NCBI RefSeq assembly: GCF_012273515.2
Contig: NZ_CP050975.2
Coordinates: 8,432,001 to 8,496,000 of the forward strand
Direction of reading: 5' to 3'
Origin: Streptomyces sp. RPA4-2
GTDB taxonomy: Bacteria; Actinomycetota; Actinomycetes; Streptomycetales; Streptomycetaceae
Length of the DNA: 64,000 nucleotides
In this document: piece after piece, positions 25,052-32,951 of the stretch
How positions within the stretch are numbered: position 1 is the stretch's first letter
How the letters are laid out: the number at the start of each line of letters is the position of its first letter
Position numbers and translations under genes: made by a program
The notes under the pieces: model-generated
The model's input: only the letters and a program-made list of their open reading frames with translations
Told to the model about the DNA's origin: nothing
Database searches by the model: none

Positions 25052-27823
25052 ATGGCGCGTGACGGAGCACGGACCGGGCTCATCGGTCGGCGGCATGAGT
25101 GCCTGGTTCTCGATGACCTCCTCGCGCAGGCCAGGGCCGGGCGAAGCGGCGTCCTGGTGGTGCGCGGCGAGGCGGGGATCGGGAAGTCCGAGCTGCTGAG
25201 ATACCTTCTCGACCGGGCTGCCGGCTTCCGCGTCGTCAGGGCGGCCGGCGTGCAGTCCGAGATGGAGCTCTCCTACGCGGGGCTGCACCAGCTCTGCGCT
25301 CCGCTGCTCTCCCATCTCGACGATCTTCCCGAGCCGCAGCGGAACGCACTGCGCACAGCGTTCGGGATGCAGGTCGGTGATGCGCCCGACCGGTTTCTGG
25401 TCAGCCTGGCCACCCTGAGTCTGCTCGCCGGGGCCGTCGGCGACGAGCCGTTGCTCTGCCTGGTCGACGACGTGCAGTGGCTGGACAGGGTGTCGGCCCA
25501 GACCTTGGAATTCGTCGCCCGCCGACTGCTCGCCGAATCCGTTCTGCTCGTCCTGGCCGTCCGCGAGTCCGGTTCCCGCGAGATCCTCGCCGACCTGCCG
25601 GAGCTTCCCGTCCGTGGACTGAACGAGCGCGAGTCCCGCGAACTCCTCGACTCCGTCGTGACCGGCCCGCTCGACCAGCGTGTGCGGGACCGCATCGTCG
25701 CAGAGACGCGCGGCAATCCGCTGGCCCTGCTGGAGCTGCCGCGCAGCCTGACCACCGTCGAGATGGCCGGAGGTCTCGGAGGACACGAGGACCGGCCCCT
25801 GTCCAGCCAGATCGAGGCGGGCTTCCTCCGCCGGATCCGATCGCTTCCGGTGGAGACGCGGCAACTGCTGCTCATCGCCGCTGTCGAGCCGGTCGGTGAC
25901 GTGGCCCTGCTGCGACACGCTGCCGAGCGCCTGGGCATCTCCGTGGACACCGCCGTGACCCACGCCGAGGCATCGGGCCTGGTGACGCTCGGCACGTGGG
26001 TGCGCTTCCGCCACCCGCTGGTTCGCTCCGCGGTGTACCGCGCCGTGGGCTTCGAGGAACGCCGGCGCGTGCACAGGGCTCTGGCCGAGTCGATCGACGT
26101 CGGACTCCATCCCGAACGCCGCGTATGGCACCTGGCGAGCGCGACGGTCGGACCGGATGAGGCCGTCGCCGCCGAACTGGTGGGGTCCGCCGGGCGGGCG
26201 CACGCGCGCGGCGGAATCGCGGCCGCGGCGGCCTTCCTGCATCGAGCCACCGAACTGACCGCGGATCCCGTACTCCGGGGAGCCCGGGCACTGGCCGCGG
26301 CGCGGGCCGAGTACCAGGCGGGCGCCTTCGACGCTGCGCGGGAACTGGTCGACGCGGCGGAACTGAACCACCTCGACGAAGTCGGAGCCGGACAGGCGAC
26401 CCTGCTCCGGGGACAGATCATGTCCGCGGCCAAGAGTGCCAGCGCCGGACTGCCGCTGTTGCTGGAAGCGGCCAAGCGGCTCCAGCCGTACGACTCCGCA
26501 CTCGCCGGCCAGACCTACCGGGACGCGATCTACGCGGCCCTGACCGCGGGCCGGTTGGCCACCGGCGGCGTCCGCGACGTCGCCGAGGCGGTGATGAGCG
26601 GCCCGGGCCCCGTCGACACCGCGAGCCGCGAGAGTCTCCTGCTGACCGGCCTCGCGCGGGTGGTCACCGAGGATTACACGATGGGTGCGCCGCTCCTGCT
26701 GAAGGCCGTGGCCGCGTTCCGGACGGAGGGGCTCTCGCGGGAGGACGGTCTGGGGTGGCTTCCGCTCGTGTGCCGCATGGCACACAGCATTTGGGACTTC
26801 GCCGCCTGGTCCGAGCTGTCGGCGCGGCTGGTCGACCTCGCCCGCGGCAACGGAGCGCTCGCCGTGTTGCCCTCGGCCCTCCTGCTGCGTCTGTCGAACC
26901 GGGTGTTCGCCGGCGACCTCCGCGGCGCCGGCTCCCTCGCCGTGGAGGCGAACGCGATCGGTGAAGCCACGGGCAGCAGCTTCTTCGCGCATTACGGAGC
27001 GCTCGTCGTGGAGCCCTTCAAGGGACGGGAGTCCACGACCCGGCAGGCGATCGAAGCCGTCACGCACGACCACGTCCTGCAGGGCGAGGGCAAGGTGACG
27101 ACGGCCACCCAGTGGGCGGCGGCGGTCCTCTACAACGGCCTCGGCCGGTATGAGGAGGCCTTTGCCGCCGCCGAACGTGGTTGTGAGAATCCGCAGGAAC
27201 TCGGACTGTCCCTCCAGTCTCGGGTGGAACTCGTCGAAGCGGCCGTACGACTGGGGCGGACCGCGCATGCGGCCGAGGCCGCGCGGGCGATCGAGGAGAT
27301 GGCCCAGGTCAGCGGGACCGCTTGGGCGCTCGGCATCTCCGCCGCCACTCGTGCCCTGGTGAGCGAGGGGCAGGCCGCCGACAGCCTGCACCAGGAAGCG
27401 ATCGAGCAACTCGACACGACGGGGGCCCGCATGGACAGCGCCCGGGCACGGCTTCGCTACGGTGAGTGGCTGAGCCTGGAACAGCGACGGGCGGAGGCTC
27501 GTGCTCAACTGAGCGCGGCACACGAGGTGCTCGGCGAAGCCGGGGCCGAGGCGTTCGCGGAGCGCGCGCGACGGGAGCTGCAGGCCGCGGGGGTGAAGCT
27601 GCGCAAGCGCGCCTCGGCGACACCGGCGGTCCTCACCGCGAAAGAGGGCGAGATCGCGCGACTCGCTCAGGGCGGCTTCACGAACCCGGAGATCGCCGCC
27701 CGACTGTTTCTCAGCCCCCACACGGTCGAATGGCACTTGCGCAAGGTCTTCGCGAAGCTGGGGATCTCCTCCCGCAAAGAAATCGACTCGATGCAACTCG
27801 AAGGCGTGGTGACCACGCCCTGA
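25052..27823 (+). CDS. LAL-type LuxR family transcriptional regulator (first copy)
   Basis: A 923-aa large ATP-binding LuxR-family activator. The N-terminal AAA/STAND ATPase has Walker A GEAGIGKSELL (residues about 36-46) and Walker B LLCLVDDVQWLD (about 132-143). A long helical, TPR-like middle follows, then a C-terminal LuxR HTH (GGFTNPEIAARLFLSPHTVE, then WHLRKVFAKLGISSRKE). The start is ATG 25052 behind GGGAGG. It is a paralog of the 29471-32212 gene on the opposite strand; the two face each other across the OsmC and epimerase genes and the MITE. The likely ligand is a small molecule; target genes cannot be read from sequence. Confidence 0.92.
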   Translation: MARDGARTGLIGRRHECLVLDDLLAQARAGRSGVLVVRGEAGIGKSELLRYLLDRAAGFRVVRAAGVQSEMELSYAGLHQLCAPLLSHLDDLPEPQRNALRTAFGMQVGDAPDRFLVSLATLSLLAGAVGDEPLLCLVDDVQWLDRVSAQTLEFVARRLLAESVLLVLAVRESGSREILADLPELPVRGLNERESRELLDSVVTGPLDQRVRDRIVAETRGNPLALLELPRSLTTVEMAGGLGGHEDRPLSSQIEAGFLRRIRSLPVETRQLLLIAAVEPVGDVALLRHAAERLGISVDTAVTHAEASGLVTLGTWVRFRHPLVRSAVYRAVGFEERRRVHRALAESIDVGLHPERRVWHLASATVGPDEAVAAELVGSAGRAHARGGIAAAAAFLHRATELTADPVLRGARALAAARAEYQAGAFDAARELVDAAELNHLDEVGAGQATLLRGQIMSAAKSASAGLPLLLEAAKRLQPYDSALAGQTYRDAIYAALTAGRLATGGVRDVAEAVMSGPGPVDTASRESLLLTGLARVVTEDYTMGAPLLLKAVAAFRTEGLSREDGLGWLPLVCRMAHSIWDFAAWSELSARLVDLARGNGALAVLPSALLLRLSNRVFAGDLRGAGSLAVEANAIGEATGSSFFAHYGALVVEPFKGRESTTRQAIEAVTHDHVLQGEGKVTTATQWAAAVLYNGLGRYEEAFAAAERGCENPQELGLSLQSRVELVEAAVRLGRTAHAAEAARAIEEMAQVSGTAWALGISAATRALVSEGQAADSLHQEAIEQLDTTGARMDSARARLRYGEWLSLEQRRAEARAQLSAAHEVLGEAGAEAFAERARRELQAAGVKLRKRASATPAVLTAKEGEIARLAQGGFTNPEIAARLFLSPHTVEWHLRKVFAKLGISSRKEIDSMQLEGVVTTP

Positions 27824-27860
27824 CCCGCTCGAGTCACGGGCGGGCCGGGCACCGGGGGGA

Positions 27861-28036
27861 GCGCCTAAGGGCTGTCCCGTAATCCCCGGTGGATCAGCGC
27901 GCGGCGTCAGATGCGGTGCATCGCAAGGCGGAGGGTCGTCCTCATACTGGGCGTATTCGGGTGATCCGACAACGCGGCGAGGTGCCGTAGCTGTCGTCGT
28001 GCGCCCGCCGGGGATTACGGGACAGCCCTTAGGCGC
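27861..28036. mobile_element. 162-bp MITE (27868-28029) with 29-bp flanking inverted repeats
   Basis: The two ends (27861-27889 and 28008-28036) are perfect 29-bp inverted repeats including flanking bases. Taking TA as the duplicated target, the element runs from AGGGCTG to CAGCCCT (27868-28029), flanked by TA (27866-27867, 28030-28031) inside a palindromic target GCGCC-TA-GGCGC. There is no transposase gene, so this is a non-autonomous derivative, probably of an IS630- or IS5-type element by TA target choice (inference). It lies between the LAL gene and the OsmC gene and supplies part of the OsmC stop codon. Confidence 0.85.
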
Positions 28037-28436
28037 CGGACTCATCCGGTTCCGCCAGCAACGTGGGTACGGTGACGATCGTGACCTCCCTGGTCAACAG
28101 GCGGTGCACGGGACAGCGCCCGGCGGCTGCCAGCAGCTGCTCCCGCTGATCCGGTTCCAGCTCACCGGTCAGCCCGACGTTCTTGACGATGTGTCCTTGG
28201 TCCCCGAACCGCACGGCCACGTCGATCCGTTCGAGCGGCCACTGGTGCCGGTCCGCGAAGGCCCGCAAGGCCATGGAGGTGCAGGTCCCCAGTGCGGCCA
28301 GCAGCAGCTCTCCCGGGGTGGGACCCGCATCGGTGCCGATGGGTTCGGGTTCGTCGGCCGTAAGCGTGTGCGTGCCGATCGCGATCGAGCGGGTGAGCCG
28401 TCTGCCTTCGGCGATGGACACGATGCGCGTGGTCAT
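28029..28436 (-). CDS. OsmC/Ohr family peroxiredoxin-like protein
   Basis: A 135-aa protein of the OsmC superfamily (organic hydroperoxide reductase type). Both redox cysteines are in family positions: GTCTSMALRAFADRHQ (about residue 50) and GRCPVHRLLTREV (about residue 111). It starts with an ATG at 28436 behind GAGAGGA. Its TAA stop codon spans the border of the MITE and its TA duplication; before insertion the stop would have been TAG. It is divergent from the NmrA-type gene, both with ECF41-type promoters whose -35 boxes are about 34 bp apart. Role: reduction of organic peroxides in the cytoplasm. Confidence 0.9.
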   Translation of the reverse strand: MTTRIVSIAEGRRLTRSIAIGTHTLTADEPEPIGTDAGPTPGELLLAALGTCTSMALRAFADRHQWPLERIDVAVRFGDQGHIVKNVGLTGELEPDQREQLLAAAGRCPVHRLLTREVTIVTVPTLLAEPDESGA

Positions 28437-28492
28437 GGGTCTTCCTCTCGGCCAAGGGGGGACCGTGATGTCGCTCATCCCTCCTCTGCAGA

Positions 28493-28519
28493 GACCGAGC
28501 GGCGTACGCGCGTGTGACA
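28493..28519 (-). promoter_or_regulatory. ECF41-type promoter for osmC-like gene
   Basis: Minus strand TGTCACA (28519-28513), N16, GGTC (28496-28493); leader about 50 nt to ATG 28436. Divergent with 28553-28579. Confidence 0.75.
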
Positions 28520-28552
28520 GTTCGGCCCGGGAAAGCGCGGCCGTCCGGGCCT

Positions 28553-28579
28553 TGTCACAGTCGGAGCGGCTGTCCTGTC
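28553..28579 (+). promoter_or_regulatory. ECF41-type promoter for the NmrA-type gene
   Basis: TGTCACA (28553-28559), 16-nt spacer, TGTCTA (28576-28581); leader about 35 nt to ATG 28622. Between the two divergent -35 boxes lies a GGCCCGG/CCGGGCC dyad (28524-28551). Confidence 0.75.
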
Positions 28580-28621
28580 TATAGCACGGAGCCGGAAACC
28601 ACGTCGGTAGAGGAGCATCAC

Positions 28622-29377
28622 ATGCAGGTGGCCGTGGCCGGAGGAACCGGTCTGGTGGGGAAGTACGTCGTCGCGGAACTGCAGGCCGCAGGACATCGGC
28701 CCGTGACCCTCGCCCGTTCACACGGCGTGGACCTGACCACCGGCGTCGGTCTGGCGGAGAGGCTGTCCGGCATCCATGCGGTGATCGATGTGACGAACAC
28801 CGTCACGACGAGGAAGAAACCCGCCGTCGACTTCTTCCGCCGGACCACCGGCCACCTGCTCTCCGCCGCCCGGTCGAACGGGATCGAGCATCTGGTCGCC
28901 CTGTCGATCGTCGGCAGTGACGAGGTCGACTTCGGCTACTACCTCGGCAAGCGCGCACAAGAGGAACTGGTCCGCGACGGTGGTGTGCCGTGGACGGTGC
29001 TGCGCGCCACCCAGTTCTTCGAGTTCCCCCAGCAGTTGCTGGACAACCGGTCGCCCGTGGTCATGATGCCGAGAATGCTCACCCAACCCGTCGCAGCCCA
29101 GGACGTCGCCGAGAAGCTCGTCGACCACGTGCTACAGGGCCCGTCGGGAATGGCGCAGGAGATCGCGGGGCCCGACCGGCTGGACATGGTGGACATGGCG
29201 CGTCGTGTCGTGCGCTCCCAGGGCCGGCGCCGACTCGTCGTGCCGGTGACTCTTCCGGGGCGGGTGGGCAGAGCCATGACGACAGGCGGCCTGCTGCCAC
29301 GCGGGCAGTACGTCCAGGGCCGCCGGACGTTCGACGACCACCTTGCGTCCCTGCGGCCTACGTCAACCAGTCGGTGA
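28622..29377 (+). CDS. NmrA-type NAD(P)-binding epimerase/reductase
   Basis: A 251-aa atypical SDR with a Rossmann N-terminus MQVAVAGGTGLVGKYVVAEL, a cofactor-discriminating region after LARSHGVDL, and WTVLRATQFFEF in the place of the NmrA/quinone-reductase substrate region. The Tyr of the YxxxK motif appears as YYLGKRAQEEL (about residues 104-114), so the motif is present. Such proteins are NAD(P)H-dependent quinone or aldehyde reductases, or redox sensors. Start ATG 28622 after GAGGAG. Epimerases of this class are a known ECF41 target type, and the promoter at 28553 matches. The remnant at 15757 is a distant, collapsed relative. Confidence 0.87.
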   Translation: MQVAVAGGTGLVGKYVVAELQAAGHRPVTLARSHGVDLTTGVGLAERLSGIHAVIDVTNTVTTRKKPAVDFFRRTTGHLLSAARSNGIEHLVALSIVGSDEVDFGYYLGKRAQEELVRDGGVPWTVLRATQFFEFPQQLLDNRSPVVMMPRMLTQPVAAQDVAEKLVDHVLQGPSGMAQEIAGPDRLDMVDMARRVVRSQGRRRLVVPVTLPGRVGRAMTTGGLLPRGQYVQGRRTFDDHLASLRPTSTSR

Positions 29378-29470
29378 CGGCCGCCCCAGGGCGCGCTCGT
29401 GCTCCGGAAGCGGTGATCTTCCACGTGGCTGACGCGCGGGGGAATCCGCCCGGCCACGACGAGGAGCCGG

Positions 29471-32212
29471 TCACAGCGCTGTGCGCAGGAGCCGCCGGGA
29501 GGCGATGCCGAGCTTGGCGTACACCTTGCGCAGGTGCCATTCGACGGTGTGCGGGCTGAGGAACAACTGGGCACCGATCTCGGAGTTGGTGAGCCCGTCC
29601 CGGGCCAGATGCGCGATCTGGGTCTCCTGGGCGGTGAGCGTCACCGCGGCGGCACCGTCGCGCCGGGCCACCGTCTCGCCGTTGGCCCGCAACTCGCGGA
29701 CGGCGCGCTCGGCGAACGCACCCGCACCGAACCGTGTGAACAGGGCGTGCGCCTCGCGCAACTGGTCCCGGGCGTCATTGCGACGGTTCTCCCGCCGCAA
29801 CCACTCCCCGTACAGCAGATGCGCCCGTGCCAACTCCGCCGCGACCCGGGTACGTCCGAGTCGTTCGATCGCCTCGCGGTACAGCTCTTCGGCCGCTTCC
29901 CCCCGGCTCAGCAGCGCCCGGGAGCGCGCCTGGACGCCCAACGCCCAGTCCGTCGCCGCCGCGTCCGTGGTCCGGGTCAGCCGGGCCAGAGCGGCCTCGG
30001 CCGCGTCGGGGCGACCGCTGCGCGCCGCGGCCTCCACCAGCTCGACCAGTCCCCAATTGGCCGCGACCAGGTCCTGCGGATGCTCGCTCGCCGGACGGGC
30101 CGCGTCGAACGCCTCCTCGTATCTGGCCAGACCGTTGTGGAGCACGGCTTGGGCCCGCCGTGCGACGGCCACACCGATGCCCTCACCGCTTTGGAGGGCA
30201 TCTTCCATGCCGGCTTCGATCAGCGGAACGGCATCGTGTGCCCGTCCCTGCCAGGCGGCGAGTGTCATGGTGCCGTACGGCGCGAAGCCGCTGCCGGTCG
30301 CCTCCTGGAGCCGGTCGATCTCCGCGATGAGCAGCGCCGCCGCGTCCAGTTCGCCGGCGCAGGTGTGGACGACGGCCCGCGAGTTGAGCGCGAGCGGCAA
30401 CTCGGCCAGCGCGCCGACGGCGCGGGCGGTCCGCACATGGCGCGTCACCAGCTCCGTCCAGCCCTCGTCGTCCCACATCTCGGCCGCCAGCGCCGAGGCC
30501 AGCCACGACCAGCGTAGGACCTCCTCCGGGGCGGTCTCCCGGCGGAAGGCACGCACCGCGTGGCGCGAGGCGGCGACCGCGTCGCGGTAGTCGCCGGTGA
30601 ACCGGGTGACCAAAGCGTGCAGGAGCAGATCGACGTTGCCCGGCGGCCTCGTGACGGGGGGCAACGTCACCTGCGCCACCACCGCCACCTCGCGTGCGTC
30701 CGCGCCGGAGGCGAGGCGCCCCGCGAACATGGCGGCCGACAGGGTGTCCAGGAAGGTTTCTCGGGCCAGGCCGGCATCCAGCGGCACCAGACGTCGCGCG
30801 GTGGCCAGCAGCAAGGGGAGCGCCTCGTCGACGCGACTGGAGGCGAAGGTGATCTGGGCCTGGACGAGATCTGCGCGAGCGCGACCGGACTCGTCCAGAA
30901 CCCCGCTCCGGCCCAGCGCCAGCAAGTCGCGCGCCGCGGTGGGCGCACCGGCGCGGAGTTTCGCCTGGGCCGCGGCGAGGGCACGCGTCGCCTTGCGCTG
31001 CGGGCTCGGCGTCAGCACGGCCGCGTGGGCGAGGAACGCCGCCGCCGCGGTGGTGCCGCCCCGCGCGAGCGCCCGCGTGGCCGACGACTCCAGCTCGGCG
31101 GCGATCTCCTCGTCCGGCCGCACGGTCGCTCGCGCCAGGTGCCAGGCGCGGCGGTCGGGGTCGAGGACGGGGTCGGTCACCTCCGCCAGGACACGGTGGG
31201 TCTCCCGCAGCTCCGCGAGCCCGGCCGACCGGTAGATCGCGGAGCGCAGCAGCGGATGCCTGAAGCGCACCAGATTCCGGACGTCGAGCAGCCCCGCCGT
31301 CACCGCCGGGCCGGCCTCGGCCAGGTTGATGTCCAGTCGCCCGGCGGCACGTCTCAGCAGTGCCACGTCACCGATCGGCTCGGCGGCGGCGGTCAGCAGC
31401 AGTCGTTGCGTCGCCGCCGGCAGTGAGTGGACCCGAGCGAGGTAGCTCCGCTCGATACGGCTGGTCACCGGTCCGGGATCGGGCAGGTCGAGCCCATCGG
31501 CCGGATCCTCATCGACGAGGTCGTAGGGGAGTTCCAGCAGTGCGAGGGGATTGCCGCGCGCTTCGGCGACCACGCGGTCGCGGACGTGCTCGTCCACCGG
31601 GCCGTTTGCCGCCGCGTCCAGCAGGGCGCGGGCTTCGGTGTCGTCGAGGCCGTCCAGCGTCAGCTCGGGCAGACCGGCCAGATCGTCGCGTCCCCGCCGT
31701 TCACGGGAGGCGAAGACCAGTGCCAGCGGTTCGGCGAGCATCCGTCGCGCCACGAACGCCAACGTCTGCGCGGAGACCCTGTCGAGCCACTGCGCGTCGT
31801 CCACGAGGCAGAACAGCGGCTGCTCGGCGGCCACTTCGGTCAGCAGTCCGAGCACGGCCAGACCGACCAGGAATCTGTCCGGAGGCGGTCCTGTGCTCAC
31901 CCCGAACGCTGTGGCCAGCGCCTCTCTCTGCGGAGGTGGAAGGGAGTCGGCGCGCCCCAGGAACGGGGCACACAACTGATGCAGTCCCGCGAACGGCAAC
32001 TCCATCTCCGACTCGGCACCCGCCCCACGGGCGACGCGGTGCCCAGCGACCCGTGCCACCAGGCTCTCCAGGAGAGCGGACTTACCGATTCCGGCATCAC
32101 CGCGCAGGACCAGTACGGCACTGCGTCCGGCCTCCACCTCCGAGACCAGTTCCTCGAGCGCCTCGTACTCGCGGCGCCGACCACGCAGCCGCCCCGGACC
32201 GTCCCCACTCAC
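29471..32212 (-). CDS. LAL-type LuxR family transcriptional regulator (second copy)
   Basis: A protein of about 913 aa with the same architecture as the 25052 gene: Walker A GDAGIGKSALLESL, Walker B LFCLVDDAQWLD, a helical repeat middle, and a C-terminal LuxR HTH (DGLTNSEIGAQLFLSPHTVE, then WHLRKVYAKLGIASRR). The C-terminus stops shortly after the HTH. I prefer the GTG start at about 32212 (VSGDGPGRLRGRRREYEAL); a TTG start at 32242 is possible. It converges with the NmrA-type gene (93-bp gap). The two LAL proteins are clearly related but diverged throughout. Targets unknown. Confidence 0.9.
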   Translation of the reverse strand: MSGDGPGRLRGRRREYEALEELVSEVEAGRSAVLVLRGDAGIGKSALLESLVARVAGHRVARGAGAESEMELPFAGLHQLCAPFLGRADSLPPPQREALATAFGVSTGPPPDRFLVGLAVLGLLTEVAAEQPLFCLVDDAQWLDRVSAQTLAFVARRMLAEPLALVFASRERRGRDDLAGLPELTLDGLDDTEARALLDAAANGPVDEHVRDRVVAEARGNPLALLELPYDLVDEDPADGLDLPDPGPVTSRIERSYLARVHSLPAATQRLLLTAAAEPIGDVALLRRAAGRLDINLAEAGPAVTAGLLDVRNLVRFRHPLLRSAIYRSAGLAELRETHRVLAEVTDPVLDPDRRAWHLARATVRPDEEIAAELESSATRALARGGTTAAAAFLAHAAVLTPSPQRKATRALAAAQAKLRAGAPTAARDLLALGRSGVLDESGRARADLVQAQITFASSRVDEALPLLLATARRLVPLDAGLARETFLDTLSAAMFAGRLASGADAREVAVVAQVTLPPVTRPPGNVDLLLHALVTRFTGDYRDAVAASRHAVRAFRRETAPEEVLRWSWLASALAAEMWDDEGWTELVTRHVRTARAVGALAELPLALNSRAVVHTCAGELDAAALLIAEIDRLQEATGSGFAPYGTMTLAAWQGRAHDAVPLIEAGMEDALQSGEGIGVAVARRAQAVLHNGLARYEEAFDAARPASEHPQDLVAANWGLVELVEAAARSGRPDAAEAALARLTRTTDAAATDWALGVQARSRALLSRGEAAEELYREAIERLGRTRVAAELARAHLLYGEWLRRENRRNDARDQLREAHALFTRFGAGAFAERAVRELRANGETVARRDGAAAVTLTAQETQIAHLARDGLTNSEIGAQLFLSPHTVEWHLRKVYAKLGIASRRLLRTAL

Positions 32213-32951
32213 CCTGATCCCTGCACGTCGGGAGCATAACAACAGCGCATGCGGCCGGAGCCCTTGCGGCGAGGGGGCGGGCAGGCCCCTCGCGCTCTCC
32301 TCACCAGGGCACTTCGGCGTTCGTCAGCGGGCTCGCCGGCCGGTTGTACCGCAGGGCGGCCCGCTGGGAGCAGGACCCATTTCTCGGAATTCGGCAGGAC
32401 AGCCGGCCAGGGCAACGCGTGCACGTGACGGAGACCATGGGCATGGGAAGGCATGGATGCCTCAAGCGGCGAGACCCCACAGCAGCGTAGGAGCCCGGAC
32501 GCGAGTCCGCTCTCCGAAACGCCCCGCGAGCAGCGCAGCCCTGGTCGTCGCAGGCTGGACGGGTGAACTGGCGCGTCTCCGTCACCCTCGGCCAGCCACT
32601 TGCAGCTGACGGTGGAGCTGTTGTGCGGAGCGGGGGCGTGGACACCGGCGCTGCTGTGGCCGCCGTCCGCCTGGGGCCCTCTGTGGCCCGTCAGACAACA
32701 AGGGAATGCCTCCACGCGGCGGCCGTGCGCACAAGAACGGTATGCGGCGATCCGTGTCACAGAGCGGAGCACTGTCCGGTCTACTAACCAAAAGGCCCGA
32801 ATAGTGCCATTTCGATACCTACGGCATTCGCGTGGAGGGTGCGGGGCTGCGCCCCGATTGTCCATTCCGTGGTGGGCCTGGTCCGTATGCCGTTCCCAGA
32901 GCGGCTTCCCACACCACACTTGACCTCCACCGATCCAAGGACTCGTACCCG
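32213..32951. other. Long intergenic region before the first SpoIIE gene
   Basis: 740 bp of divergent intergenic sequence with no family-like reading frame. It contains the last ECF41-type promoter of the window (32755-32781). The stretch 32784-32900, TA-richer than its neighbours, probably is the leader of the phosphatase gene. Confidence 0.5.
32755..32781 (+). promoter_or_regulatory. ECF41-type promoter for the PAS/GAF/SpoIIE gene
   Basis: TGTCACA (32755-32761), 16-nt spacer, GGTCTA (32778-32783); leader about 165 nt. This is the rightmost copy of the motif in the window. Confidence 0.65.

Noticed and set aside
24701..28045. 1114-aa open frame on the minus strand
   Set aside because: It is antisense to the LAL regulator and runs through the MITE; a shadow of high-GC codon bias.
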